Source: Rhizomys pruinosus
Lineage: Eukaryota; Chordata; Mammalia; Rodentia; Spalacidae
DNA length: 64,000 bases
Assembly: GCA_009823505.1 (NCBI GenBank)
Contig: VZQC01009956.1
Coordinates: 1,864,772-1,928,771 of the forward strand
Reading direction: 5' to 3'
In this document: one piece after another, positions 35,656 to 47,240 of the stretch
Layout: each line of letters begins with the position of its first letter
Numbering within the stretch: the stretch's first letter is position 1
Position numbers and translations under genes: made by a program
The notes under the pieces: model-generated
Databases searched by the model: none
The model's input: the letters and a program-made list of their open reading frames with translations, nothing else
Told to the model about the DNA's origin: nothing

Positions 35656-36000
35656 GAGAATAATGAATAAAAGTATACCCACAGAAATACAAACTTAGAC
35701 TAAGAATGCAAATGGGGAGTGCACAGAGCTTAGATCAGGGATTTCTCAGGACCGCCTGAAGCACAGAGTACAGGGTGGGATGAACAGGCCTAACATACCC
35801 CCTCAGCCAACTGGAATTGCTGAGGGAATGTCCAAGAGGATTCTTTGGAGAACCTTCAGAACAGAAAGGGAAGAGTGAGTTAAGCTCCCAATAGAAAGCC
35901 TAAAACTTAGACAAGTCAACACTCCATAAGCAAAGAGAAAAACAAATCAAACAAACTTGAAGGCATCTGAGGGAGGCAAGCAAAGCAAGCCTTCAACACA

Positions 36001-37172
36001 ATGAAGAGGCATTTTGGATTCGCATCAGAATGCAGGCAAAAAGAAACCCACATGCCAGAGACACGAAGAAGGGACAACATAGGAAAGGTTCAGGATAATT
36101 CCACACAAAGCTTTACCAAATCTGTGGGAGATTCCTACAGTGGGAAGCACCTGGGGATGGTCCAGGACACAGATCTTAGAGGAACAATTGTGGACATATT
36201 CAAAGAAATCAAAGAATATAAAGAACAAGGCAGAGAACTAAGGAGAGAGAATGAAAAACTCAAGAAGGACCTAGAGAGAAAGAATGACAAACTCCAGAAG
36301 GAAGTGGAAACACTGAAAAGAACCCATGTTGAAAAAGAAAAGGAAACCAACCAGAGATGCAAAGAGCTACAGAAAGAGATTGAGAGGCTCCAAATGGAAG
36401 TGGAAATACTAAAGAAATCACAAAATGAAGTGAAAAAGGAAATCAAACCTCATCCAATCAAGAGGAAAGGAATAGAAAAAGCCTCAGAAGTAGAATGGAG
36501 GAAGCAGAACAAAGAATATCAGACCTGGAAGATAACACAGAACAACTAAAAAGCTCAAATACAGATTATGAAAATTTTAAAAATACACAAAAGTGGAACA
36601 ACCAGGAATTGTGAAAAACTATGAGAAGATTAATCCTCCTCAGCATAGGAATAGAGGAAGGAGAAGAATACCAAGAGAATGGTATTGATCAGATCTTCAA
36701 CCGAATAATAGATGAAAACTTCTCCAAGCTAAAAAAAGACAAACCAATACAAATACAAGAAGCACATAGAACTCCAAACAGACAAGATCAGAAAAGAAAC
36801 TCTCCACTCCATATTATAGTTAAAATGGTAGAGAAAAAAGACAAAATTCTGAAAGCCACAAGAGAAAAACAACAAGTTACATATAAGGGGAAACCTATCA
36901 GAATTACAACTGACTTCTCAGTGCAAATTATGAAAGCAAGAAGAATGTGGAGCAAAGCATTCCCAATGTTAAAAGACTATAGATGCCAACCCAGGTTACT
37001 ATACCCAGCAAAAATGTCAATTATAGTTGAAGGAGAGAGAAAAATCTTCCATGACATAAACAAGATGAAAGAATACATGTCCGGAAAACCAACCCATCAG
37101 AAAATACTTGAAGCATTTCAAAGGACAGAGGAAAAGAGCAACCATCCCCAGGCACCTAGAAAGAGAAATTAA
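36001..37172 (+). pseudogene. L1-D ORF1, two frames
   Basis: The first frame (36,001-36,549, 182 codons) has an N-terminal leader and then a long coiled coil with regular charged heptads (for example ENEKLKKDLERKNDKLQKEV). The second (36,621-37,172, 183 codons) has the RNA-recognition and C-terminal domains (QIQEAHRTPNRQDQKRNSP, RMWSKAFPMLKDYRCQPRL, tail HPQAPRKRN). A stop and frameshift at 36,547-36,620 separates them, so no full ORF1p of about 350-370 residues is made. ORF1p binds L1 RNA and trimerises through the coiled coil. Confidence 0.93.
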
Positions 37173-37256
37173 TAAAAGCATAACTTCAGAAGTAGAAAAC
37201 TAGACCAAAAAAAGCAAACTGTTAATAAGGTGAAAGGAAGCAACACATCTTTCAGT

Positions 37257-40230
37257 TATGATCATAAATATTAATGGACTAAACTCTTCAATCAAAGGGA
37301 CATAGACTGGGAGATTGGATTAGGAAACAGAACCCATCTATATGATCTCTACAAGAAACACATCATACCTTCAAGAATAGACACCACTTTAATGTGAAAG
37401 GATGGAAAAAAATATTCCAAGCAGAAGGTACCAAAAAGAAAGCAGGTGTTGCTATTTTAATATCAGACAAAATAGACGTCAAAGTAAAAGAAATCAGAAG
37501 AGACAAAGAAGGTCATTACATTTTTATCAAAGGAACAATTGACCATGAAGACTTCACAATCATGAATATATATGCACTGAACACAATGAAGATTTCACAA
37601 TCATAAATATATAAATATAGTGCACCAAATTTTATCAACGAAATTCTGAAGGACCTCAAGTCACAGATTACTCCCAACACACTAATAGTGGGGGACTTCA
37701 ATACCCCATTGAGCACATTGGATAGGTCAACTGGACAAAGAATAATCAGAGAGACATCTGATCTGAACAATACTGTACATCAAATTGACGTTATAGACAT
37801 CTACCAAATATTCCACCCAAACACCAGAGAATATACTTTCTATTCAGCACCCCACAGAACATTCTCAAAAATAAACCACATACTGGGACACAGAAAAAAA
37901 CTCAACAAATATGACAAGATTGAAATAATTTCATTCATTCAATCAGACCACAGTGCAATAAACCTCGATAACAGCACAAGAATAAGTCCTACTATCTAAA
38001 AGAACACATGGAGACTAAACAGGACACTGCTGAATAATGAATGGGTGAAGGAAAAACATAAAGAAAGAAATAAAAACATTCCTGGAACTAAACAAAAGAC
38101 AATACAAGATAGCAAAACTTATGGAATACATGAAAAGCAGTCCTAAGATAGAAGTTTATAGCCCCAAGTTCCTATTTAAAAAGGCAGAAAGAAGAAAAAT
38201 AAACGAACTAACACTGTAGCTAAAATCACTTCAGAGACAACAACAAATGAACCATAAAACCAACAGACAGGAAGAAATAACAAAAATCAGAGCAGAAGTC
38301 AATGAAATAGAAACAACAAAAACAATTTAAAAAAATCAATGAATACAAAAGCTGGTTCTTTGACAGGATAAAAATGATAGATAGACTTCTAGTCCAATTA
38401 ACCAAAAGAATAAAAAGCAACTACAAATGAATAAAATTTATGATGAAAAAGGAAACATCACAACAGACAACAAAATGATCAAATCATATAAGAATCATTC
38501 AAAAACCTATAATCTACTAAATTTGAAAACCTAAGATAAATGGATGAAAATCAGAAATCCTGAAAATCAACAAAGCCTAACCAAGAAGAGATTAACAGCT
38601 TAAACAGACTGATAATATATGAGGAAATTGAAAATGTAATAAGAAACCTCCCAACTAAAAAAGACCCACATGGTTTCAAAGCAGAATTCTTTAAAGCATT
38701 TAAAGAGGACTTAAAACTATTACTACTCAAACTCTTCAGAAGGATACAAGAAGAAGGAAATCAACCAAATTCCTTCTACAAAGCCAGCATCACTATAATA
38801 CCAAAAGCAGGCAAAAAACAAACTACAGACCTGTCTCATTAATGAACATAGATGCAAAAATTCTCAACAAAATACTTGCAAACTGCATACAGACCTACAT
38901 CAAAAGGATCATCATGACCAAGATGGATTCATACCAGAGATGCAAGGAAGTTTCAACATACAGAAATCAATAAATATCATAAAACACATAAATAGACTGA
39001 AAGACAAAAACCACAGGATCATCTCAATTGATGCAGAGAAAGCCTTAGACAAACTTCAGCATCCCTTCATGCTTAACGTCCTAGAGGGAATTGGACTGTA
39101 GGAAACATTCCTCAACCTAATCAAAACCATATACAACAAATCCACTGCCAACATCATCCTAAATGGAGAAAAGTTAGAAGCATTCCGCTTAAAGGCAATA
39201 ACCCAGCAAGGCTGCCAGCTATGACCACTCCTCTTCAATATAGTGCTTGGAACAATTACTAGAGAAATAAGACAAGAAAGGAAAATTAAAGAGTACTAAT
39301 TGGAAAAGAGAAAGACAAACTCTCCCTCTTTGCAGATGATATGATAGTTTACCTAAAGGATGCACAGAATACCCCTAGAAATGAGTAAGAATTTCAGTAA
39401 AGTGGTAGGCTACAAAATTAACTTAGAAAAATCAGTAGCCTTCTTTACACCAACATGAAGCAACTGGAGAAGATAAGATCTTCCCACTCACAATAGCCTC
39501 AAAAAATAAACCTAGGAAAAACTTAACCAAAGACACCAAAGACATCCACAACAAATACATTAAACCCCTGAAGGAGATTTAACAAGACATCAGAAGATGG
39601 AAAGACCTCCCATGCTCATGGATTGGAAAAATTAATATAGTGAAAATGCCCATTCTATCTGAAGTAATATAAGGATTCAATGAAATCCCAATTAAAATCC
39701 CCATGAGTTTCTTCAAAGACTTGGGAAGAAATCCTTGAATTCATATGGAAAATTTAAGACCCTGAATAGCCAAAGCAATCCTGAGTGAAAACTGCAATAC
39801 AAGTGGCATCACTATATAAGAATTCAAACTATATTGCAGGGCTATAGTCATACAAACATTCTGGTACAGGGAAAAAAGCATACCTGTTGACCAATGGAAC
39901 AAAATTGAAGATCCAAACTTGAGGTCATACAATTTTAGCAACTTCATATTTGACGAAAGGGTCAAAAAGGCTCAGTGGAGGAAAGACAGCATCTTCAGCA
40001 AATGGTGCTGGCAAAACTGGATCACCATATGTAGAATAATAAAATTAAACCCACTGTTGCTCAATTGATGGGTGGATAGAGAAATTGTGGTACATCTACA
40101 CAATGGAATTCTATGCATCAGTACAGAAAGATGACACCATGAACTTTGCAGGTAAATGGATGGAACTAGAAGGCATTATGCTAAGTGAAGTAACACAGTC
40201 CCAGAAAAACAAATGATGAATTCACAAAAC
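37257..40230 (+). pseudogene. L1-D ORF2, broken
   Basis: Endonuclease blocks are clear (AGVAILISDKIDVKVKEIRR at about 37,440; DFNTPLSTLDRSTGQ at about 37,695; YTFYSAPHRTFSKINHILG at about 37,835). The reverse transcriptase spans about 38,600-39,450, with the catalytic FADD-type region near 39,335. A tandem duplication of about 38 bases at 37,545-37,622 disrupts the endonuclease. Near 40,055 the sequence jumps from the thumb region to the C-terminal tail (TMEFYASVQKDDTMNF-like at about 40,105), removing several hundred bases. Many stops. Confidence 0.9.
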
Positions 40231-40840
40231 ATTTGTGAATGCTAGCACCAAATACCTACCTAGTATCAAGCCAAACTGAGCAAATTTAAATATATACACA
40301 TATAAATATATATATATATTTAATTTATATAATTAATTTATATATACATATATATTTTTTACTTGAAAGTAATGGTTCCATTATAATGTGAATCCCTTAA
40401 TGGGGTCTAGAATTAACCTACCACTTATTTTCAGACTTTGTAATTGTGATATAGGAGGGAAGGATATGTATGCATACTTTAGAGTATATAAAATTAAATC
40501 AAAGGTAAAACTATGAATTCATAAACATGTTGTGGAATTAACATACAGTTAATTTTCATACGTCATAATTTTGGAATATGTGTGACGAATATATATGCAT
40601 ATTTTGGAGCAATACAAATTGGAGGGAACAACAACAAAAGGACTGGGTCAAAGAACTGACTGAAACAGTAAGCTTCAGCCCTAAACAATAAACCTCTGCA
40701 TAGAGAAACTTTAAAAAGTCTGAAAAAATTTTGCAAGACATGCATGACAAAATACATGAACTCAGGTCAGGTGAGGGACATGGAAAGGGAACCGAGAAAT
40801 GTATGAATTTCATAAAACTTCAATAAAAATGGAAAAAAAG
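40230..40840 (+). other. 3' UTR of L1-D
   Basis: AT-rich with TA runs (40,285-40,355), followed by the (AAC)n-like and G-rich blocks typical of the L1 3' ends in this window (gaacaacaacaaaaggactg, aactgactgaaacagtaag), and an A-rich end at about 40,820-40,840. Confidence 0.82.
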
Positions 40841-40841
40841 A

Positions 40842-41048
40842 ATTCTAAGAGAAAAATTGTGCTCAACATCACTAATCATTAAAGAATGCAAATTAAAGCG
40901 ATTTTAAGATTTCATCTTACTCTGGTAAGACTGGGTATGATTAAGAAAACAAAAGATAAACAAATGCTGGAAAGTCTGTGGTGAAAGGGGACTACTTATC
41001 CACTGCTGGTGGTAATGCAAATTCATACTACCCTTATCAAAAGCAGTG
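40842..41048 (+). mobile_element. L1 ORF2 C-terminal fragment
   Basis: The sequence from catcactaatcattaaagaa to ccactgctggtggtaatgc corresponds to L1 ORF2 near its C-terminus. It is 5'-truncated and runs into the dispersed repeat copy 2. Confidence 0.82.
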
Positions 41049-42000
41049 TCCAATAGACATAAGAACTGTGAAAAGGATTATTCTCTGTTCAGAACCAAAT
41101 ATAATACTAAAGTCCTTAAACTATGCACTTAAGCAAAATGTATCAATACAGGAGCTCTGACATCAGTAATGGATTATTCTACCAGGGAGATGTTGGCCAG
41201 GGGATCTAAGGCCCCACAAAAGGTAAAGGCTCCTTGCCTCTAAACTGGGATACCTGCAAGAAGAGAGGCAATAAGGCCCTGCTGCTGAAAACCTGATGTT
41301 AACATGGGAAAGATGTATTGAGCCACACATACAAGTGTACAGATGGCCTCTGGAACACCAGAGAGTGATACCAAAGGCCACTAAACCAATAAAGCAAATA
41401 CGGGTCTCCTTGAGTCAAGCAAGACTCCACCGTCAGCACCAGCTACACCTCACCTGCCTGGAAATACTGTGCAGCAGAGGCAGCCATATGCCTGTATATC
41501 CCAAATCTAATTGGCTATTGGCTCTCCCCTTGGAGGAATAACCCATGGCTGATGCCACAAGCTTACATCCTCTACAGGTTAGGAGATGTTATAAGCCACA
41601 GTAAGACCCTGTCATATTTAACAGGAAAAAATGTAATTCATGGATCAACATATCATCTAAACATATGTGTCTATACCAAAGTAACCTACCATAACTATTA
41701 ATGCTGTTTAAATACCTATATATCTAATTGCTTGTGCTTCATTAGTAGGATCGAAAGGTTATTCCTGGACAAACTGTCAGCCCATGAAAGGAAACAGCCA
41801 GAATTTACCAGAGTCCAAGACAACAGCTCCAGAGAGAGTGGACTGATCTGCTTCTCATCCACCTGTGCCCATTTTCTAAGCCCAGGCAGTAATCTGCGGA
41901 AGAAGGGGCATGGCGGAATGTAAGGGCTGCAATTGGGGTGAATGGTGAAATTACAGCGATGTAGTCTGGACCCTCATTTGATCAACCTGATTGAACATAC
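41049..42000. repeat. Dispersed ~0.95 kb repeat, copy 2
   Basis: Partner of 105-1,262. It lies between an L1 ORF2 end and an L1 3' end, which could mean that it is itself a variant L1 3' UTR segment or an insertion there. It has short frames only. Confidence 0.6.
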
Positions 42001-42104
42001 AACCCCTCACCCCTCGCTGGAAGGTGGGACTGTGGGGGGTTGGGCACAACAGCCTGCAAATTGGTTTTACATGAAGGATGCTTGTACTCATGGATTATCA
42101 CTTA

Positions 42105-42268
42105 TAGCTAAAAATGAAAAAAAAAACTGAGAGAAATATGCAGGACAGTTATGGAAGAATTCATAATCTCGGTTGGGGTGGGGGTGGGGGAGAAGAGAAA
42201 GGGAAATATGCCTGAACTGAATTGGAAAATGATGTATGAAATGCACAAACCATCAATAAAAAAAAATA
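42105..42268 (+). mobile_element. L1 3' end
   Basis: The sequence aaaactgagagaaatatgcag, a G-rich ggggtgggggtggggg block and tgatgtatgaaatgcac before an aataaaaaaaa tail match other L1 3' UTRs in the window (49.91, 53.76 kb). Confidence 0.88.
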
Positions 42269-42282
42269 GGTCTTGTAGAGTT

Positions 42283-42354
42283 GGGGGTATGGTGGGTGGT
42301 AGAGGGCTTGCCCAGCAGGTTCAAGGCTCTGGCTCCATCCGTAGTAGAAAAAAA
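42283..42354 (+). mobile_element. ID-type SINE
   Basis: A tRNA-derived SINE: gttgggggtatggtgggtgg, tagagggcttgcccagcagg, then the ggttcaaggctctggctcc box and an A-tail. The internal promoter boxes are eroded. It sits just after the L1 tail. Confidence 0.75.
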
Positions 42355-42589
42355 AAGACTAATATAAATATTAGGTCTCAAAACCATACTGCAGTCAGAT
42401 CTCAGTGGAGGAGGAAATAAAAGGTGTGTTTGTTTCTACGGCACACAGAAAAGTCTGGAAACCCTGGCAGATCTTATCAGTGGTTACAAACAGTAGTGTA
42501 ACAGGTGGCTGTGATTTGCTTTCTGCTACTAATGGGTGTTTAATAAACAAGTATTGTTTTATAGTTAGAAAATAAAAAACAAAGATACA

Positions 42590-42838
42590 TCATGCACTCC
42601 TATGTTTACTGCAGCTCTTTTCACAACACCAAAGGGTTGGAACAAAATGCCCCTCAACTGATGAGTGGATAACAAAAATATGGTACATCTACACAATGGA
42701 GTTCTATGCAGTGGTAAAGAAAGACGACATCATGAGATTTGCAGGTAAATGGATGGAACTTGAAGCCATTATGCTAAGTGAAGTAACATATTCCCAAAGA
42801 AAGAAATGGGGAATGGTTTCCCTCATTGATGGATTCTA
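42590..42838 (+). mobile_element. L1 ORF2 C-terminal fragment
   Basis: The segment encodes the usual end of ORF2 (phrases corresponding to MEFYAVVKKDDIMRF) and the start of the 3' UTR. 5'-truncated. Confidence 0.85.
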
Positions 42839-42894
42839 GTACCAAGTCCTCCAATTAAAAGAAATGCTGAACAGTGAAAAAAAATGAAAAGCAG

Positions 42895-43700
42895 TGTCAA
42901 GAACCCTTAAAAGACTCAAAATGAGCTTACCACCTGATCCAGTCATACTATTCCTGGGTATGTACCCACAAGACTCATCATATTGAAAATGTTTATTCAG
43001 CTCTCTTCGCAATAGCAAAGAGCTGGAAGCAACCCAAGTGTCCCTCAACCAATGAGTGGAAAAGAAAATGTGGTAGATCTATACAATGGAATTTTATAAT
43101 GCAGTAAAGAAACACAACATCATGAAGTTTGCATGTAAATGGATAGAACTAGAAGCCATTATGCTAAGTGAAGAAACATGGTCTGAGAAAAACAAAGGAC
43201 ATATGTATAGTATCCTCCATTTCTAGATGCTAGCACCAAATCTCTATTTGTAAGGCAAAATGAATAATTCTTTTTATACCTGATGTTACTCTTCAACTTG
43301 CTATGCAATGTAGGAATGTAAAGTAATATTATTTTCTTTACCTGCATACAACACTACTGTCAAAATGTGAATCCCTTAAACAGGTTTTAGAATTAACCTA
43401 CTATGTATTTTCAGACGTCATAATTTTGTTATATGTGTGGCATGCATATATGCATATTTCAAAGTAATACAAATTGGAAGAAACAACAACAAAACAAAAA
43501 TGACTGGGTGAAAGGACTGACTGAAACAGTAAGATTCTGCCCCAAACAGTAAGCTCCCACATTGAAAAATTTTAAAATTTAAAAAAGACAGAAAAAGATT
43601 AAAGACATATATGGCAGAAGCATGGGCTCTGTCAGGGTGAGGGGCAAGGAACAAGAAATGGATATAAATTTGACTAAGAAATGTTGTACAAAATGCATAA

Positions 43701-43705
<5 letters not shown>
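42895..43705 (+). mobile_element. L1 fragment: ORF2 C-terminus and 3' UTR
   Basis: It begins with the ORF2 phrase near gacccagtcat-like words (42,940), repeats the same C-terminal region as 42,590-42,838, and continues through the 3' UTR (gtgaatcccttaaacagg, gactgactgaaacagtaag) to a tail merging with a TA run. The two successive copies show separate insertions or a local duplication. Confidence 0.85.

Positions 43706-43757
<52 letters not shown>
43705..43757. repeat. (TA)n microsatellite
   Basis: A pure AT/TA run of about 50 bases at the 3' end of the L1 fragment. Confidence 0.97.
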
Positions 43758-43758
<1 letters not shown>

Positions 43759-44050
43759 TGTATATAAATATATGCTTAATTATCCATAGCTTAAAATCAT
43801 CTAGAGGCAAATAACACATGAAGACACTATAATCACAGGCTATCTCTCTGTATGAAAATATATTAGATCTTAACACCTGGAAACATGACATTATAAGGAA
43901 AATTTTTTAAAAAGACATGGATTAAATTTTAAAGTATAGAGAAAACTAGGACTTGAAAACAATGTAAGCAAGTTCATCTATTCTGTGGTTGACACTGCTT
44001 TTGCCATCCTTCAAAGACATGAGACACAGATTTATATATATATATTACAA
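43758..44050. other. Unassigned AT-rich spacer
   Basis: Nothing recognised; no significant frames. Confidence 0.45.
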
Positions 44051-44054
44051 GTTG

Positions 44055-44243
44055 AAGAGGACAGAACTGAAAAATAAACGAATGAAACAGTGAAGTTCTC
44101 CCCCAAACTATAAGCCACTCTTGAAAAAATATCTGGAAAAACTCAGAAAAAGGTGCAGGACATGTATGGCAGAGTGCATGAACTCAGGTTTGGGGGGCCA
44201 TGGAAAGGAAAATAACTCTAAATTGGATTAAGAAATGATGTAT
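44055..44243 (+). mobile_element. L1 3' UTR, left piece (outermost level of the nest)
   Basis: The aaacagtgaagttctcccccaaa block and the tgaactcaggtttgggg block match L1-D's 3' UTR. It is cut at 44,243 by a B2 and resumes at 47,776-47,825 (tgatgtatgaaaatg and A-rich tail). The duplicated target (agaaatgatgtat / agaaatgatgcat) brackets the B2. Confidence 0.85.
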
Positions 44244-44447
44244 GGGGCTAGAGAGATATCCTAGCAGTTAAGAGCACCGATTGCTCTTGCAAAGGACCGG
44301 GGTTCGATCCCCAGCACCCACATGACAGCTGAGAACCGTCTGTAATTCCAAATCCAGGAGAACCCCAGTTCCAGGGGAATCTGACACTCTCTTCTGACCT
44401 CCTTGGCATTGCACAACCTGGGTGCACAAACCCACATGCAGACAGTA

Positions 44448-44919
44448 TGTATTAGTCAGGGTTCTCTAAAGAAACAGAAGCAACAGGATGAATATATAGC
44501 TATATACAATTTATTGACTTGCTCACGTGACTTAGTTCAAGGAGTCCAACAGTAGCTGCACCACACTGGAAAGGCAGAGAATCCAGGGAACTGCTCAGTC
44601 CGCAAGGCTAGATTTCTCAGTAGTCCCAATCTATTGCTGAAGGCTCGAATGGATTCCAGGAGGTCTGCCAGTCTCAGTACACGCTGGGATCCGAAAGGCT
44701 GATCACAGCAGCAAGACAAACTCACCAGATGAGAGAGGCAAGCCACAGGAGAAAAGGGACCAGCTCCATCTGCCATGGCCTTGAATACTGCCTGCCTGCA
44801 GAAGGTAATGCCCACATTTGGGGTGGGCCATCCAGGTTGAGGTGGTCCAATCAGAAGACCCTTTTTCTCTTATTTGTTCCTTAGTCCAGTCAAGTTGACA
44901 CCCAGGATTAACCATCACA
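44448..44919 (-). mobile_element. 3' LTR of the ERVL-type provirus
   Basis: 472 bases, TG...CA. AATAAA on the minus strand is the complement of 44,510-44,515. It is longer than the other LTR (459 bases) chiefly through a short extra segment near 44,783. By eye the two LTRs are over 90 percent identical. Confidence 0.93.
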
Positions 44920-44935
44920 AGTCCACCCCTTGTCA
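44920..44935 (-). promoter_or_regulatory. Polypurine tract of the ERVL-type provirus
   Basis: On the minus strand this reads aaggggtggact directly before the 3' LTR. The MaLR-like element at 56.6-58.5 kb has a related tract (gacaaggggttag) at the same place. Confidence 0.65.
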
Positions 44936-45349
44936 ACTTGACACCCAATAAATAGCCTCTCCTTATGTTATGCTTTAATGTCAATGCCAACCATTGGCAG
45001 GGGTCCTTAATTCCACCTACACTGTTATAAGGATTCTCATATGTAATAGGCAAAGCAGTGTATCTTGTAGAGTAGGTTGGTAGGGTCCTTGACATAGGAA
45101 CGTAGTCTTCAGTAATCGGAACACCTAAAGAGGCCATCGGCAAACTGTAACACATTAGCTCAGTGCACCTGCAACAGGGAACAAAAAACCAATCAAACCA
45201 CTGAATACACATACACACCACACACCTACACACACACACCACAACACAGAGAGAGATTATATATCTATAGATATTAATATATCTCTATGCCAAGCACACA
45301 TTCTTAACCAAAATAGGACAAAAGTTAATAAATATTATAATCCACGTTT

Positions 45350-46338
45350 CTTCAACTGGTCCCATGGCTTAGCCCTCTGATCCTATGTCTACCTTCTTCT
45401 ATGACCCACTCTGTATTTCCTCCATCATCAGCAAGGACCTCTGCAGGTCTTGGCTTCTTTCCCTGGAGGAGTGACCATACCTTATCCCTGAAGGGTCTGG
45501 GCCATTTTTATTGTACTGTACAGTTGGGTCGTGTTGGGAGTTTTCAATTGACCTTGGTCAGGGTCATAGGACATGGTCTGTGGTAGTAGCAATCAGAAGG
45601 TGCTCCTAAGCCATATCCTGCCTTCCAGAAAATTAATACTTACTTGCCCTATATATGTGGATGGAACAAATAGCTCCAATTACCCCAAATGTATGAGAGC
45701 GGAGCAATCACTCTCATACTACTGTTACGTAATTCCTTAGACTGTTGTCTTTATTAAAGGAGTAGTAGAAGCCCAAAGTGGACACGGGGGGGAGTCTTAG
45801 CTTCCAGTTTCATGGAATGTTTGCTTGTAATTCTCATGGCACAAGAAATCTCCTCAATTGGAGCCAAATACATCTAGACCTAGCAGAAATCAAGGGTCAT
45901 GGGTACCAGGAAGCAAATAATTTTCCTACTGGTCACTAGGGGTGATAGTGAAATCATTCCCACTTCCACCCAATGGTTCCTGGACCCATGAACTCTAGCT
46001 ATAGGAGAAACAGTACAAAATAGTGGGTGCTGATTCAAAACATATACTCCCTGCTGGAGAACCCCTTGCACAAAGACCTACCCAGGTATTGACCAAAATG
46101 GGTGGTAAATTGTGTCTTTAAGAGGCCATTCCATCGTTTTATCAAGACAGCTGCTTCTGGGTGGTGGGGAACTTGGTAAGATCAGTGGATACCCTGACCA
46201 TGGGCCCACAGTCGCACTCTTTGGCCGTGAAGTGAGTTCAATTGGTCAGATAGTAATTGCTGCTGTGAGGAATACCATGACAATGGATTAGGCATTCTGT
46301 AAGTCTCTGTATGGTAGTTTTGGCAGAAGAGAGCATTC
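45350..46338 (-). pseudogene. ERVL integrase remnant
   Basis: Integrase joins viral DNA to the chromosome. On the minus strand short blocks in different frames follow the ERVL integrase core and C-terminal region: a stretch corresponding to HGIP near 46,270, an H-F-T-A-K-E block near 46,225, and a WNGLLK block (46,117-46,133), then a poorly preserved tail to about 45,400. Frameshifts and stops are frequent, and no frame exceeds 65 codons. I recognise it from the order and spacing of these blocks; a domain search would be needed for exact limits. Confidence 0.6.
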
Positions 46339-46729
46339 TGTGCGAAAGGAAAATACCCATAAAAACAAGAATAAGTTATTTTATTAAGTAGGGCAAAAAA
46401 GCTGTCTCCGCAAGGATGGAAAGTGGTCCTAAGGGGAGCTCAAACCCCCTGCCCACCAGGTTGCCGGGTCGCTGGCATCCACGGGGAAATATCAGCACAA
46501 CAAATATAGGGGGTTACAATGTGGCGGCTGTGATGGCGGCCGCGGGGGAGGCTGGCAGCTGAGGAGGGTGGGGGAGAGAGAAGGCAAGAATGAGAGTAAG
46601 AGAAAATCACGCAGAAGATAAGGGGAACAAAGACCGGCAGAAGAGGGGGCGCCAGCACATAGCCACTCCCAAGTTGCGAAGGGGGTAAAAAAAGGGCGCC
46701 CACCAGGGCTCTCCCTCTTAATGCCGACA
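46339..46729 (-). mobile_element. CpG-rich solo LTR inserted in the ERVL provirus
   Basis: On the minus strand it starts TGTCGGCATTAAG, has AATAAA about 35 bases before the end (complement of 46,379-46,386) and ends CGCACA. It is much richer in G, C and CpG (for example the gcggccgcggggg region at about 46,535) than anything around it. No internal ERV sequence accompanies it. Flanking 5-mers cattc/catct are only partly alike, so the target duplication is unproven. Confidence 0.75.
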
Positions 46730-46781
46730 CATCTTATGTGGCTGTGAATTAACATTGCATTGTAGTCAGTCCAAACAATTA

Positions 46782-47218
46782 TTAATAAGGGCTCAGTTTG
46801 AATTTTCTGTCATGCTGTAGCTTGTGGCGGATGGAGAGAAGATTTTCTTCCAGAGCACACTTGGAAACCTTTAAACTGTTGTTTCGAATCCGGAGCTGGT
46901 CATTTTTATCACTGAGCTCCTTATTTTCCTCTATCACTTTATCCAGACATGCTAGGAGCAACAAGGCAACATCATTATTTTCCTTATTTTTCCGCAATTT
47001 CTCGAACATTATATATATAGAGAGTCACTAAATTCCTTGCTTCTCACAAGAGGCGAGTTAGGTGAGCCAAATGGATCTATCTTCATAATTACATCAAATA
47101 GTCTGCACCAAGGATTATCATTCCTCTTCATGCCACCAGGAAAGCCTTTAGTAACTCTAGGCTTCATTGGGTTGGAGAGCTGGCTCCAGAGACTACCAAG
47201 CCCACTAAAGAAATTCAT
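46782..47218 (-). pseudogene. ERVL gag remnant in two overlapping frames
   Basis: The first frame (47,218-47,009, 69 codons, starting MNFFSGLGSLW) and the second (47,009-46,782, 75 codons, starting MFEKLRKNKEN) overlap at a TAATG. The second is rich in E, K, L and N in heptads and should form a coiled coil; the first starts about 25 bases after the primer site. Position and composition fit the N-terminal part of ERVL Gag. A TA run (46,997-47,016 region) at the junction is a likely slippage site. The capsid part is gone. Confidence 0.62.
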
Positions 47219-47240
47219 CCTTTCATTTGTTTCTCTAGAA

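Larger units (their letters stand above)
34198..35705 (+). mobile_element. L1 element (L1-C): 5' UTR monomers and ORF1 only
   Basis: It starts exactly where L1-B stops. It has about 2.5 tandem promoter-type monomers, a short unique 5' UTR stretch, then ORF1 in several frames. It ends a little after the ORF1 stop, where the 5' UTR of L1-D begins. There is no ORF2 and no 3' UTR. Confidence 0.85.
35706..40840 (+). mobile_element. L1 element (L1-D), nearly full structure
   Basis: In order: short 5' UTR (35,706-36,000), ORF1 in two frames (36,001-37,172), a short inter-ORF gap, ORF2 (about 37,257-40,230, with an internal deletion near 40,055) and the 3' UTR ending in an A-rich tail at about 40,840. 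It is the most complete plus-strand L1 here, but every gene is broken. Confidence 0.92.

Noticed and set aside
42283..42354. Possible tRNA gene because of A/B-box-like words
   Set aside because: It lacks a cloverleaf and ends in an A-tail next to L1 sequence. It is an ID-type SINE. The same reasoning applies to the B2 copies.
43418..43891. 157-codon minus-strand frame with an IYIYIY run
   Set aside because: It is a translation of the TA microsatellite and antisense L1 3' UTR.
46440..46755. CpG island promoter of a host gene
   Set aside because: The GC-rich block coincides with an LTR having TG...CA ends and AATAAA, and no exon lies nearby.
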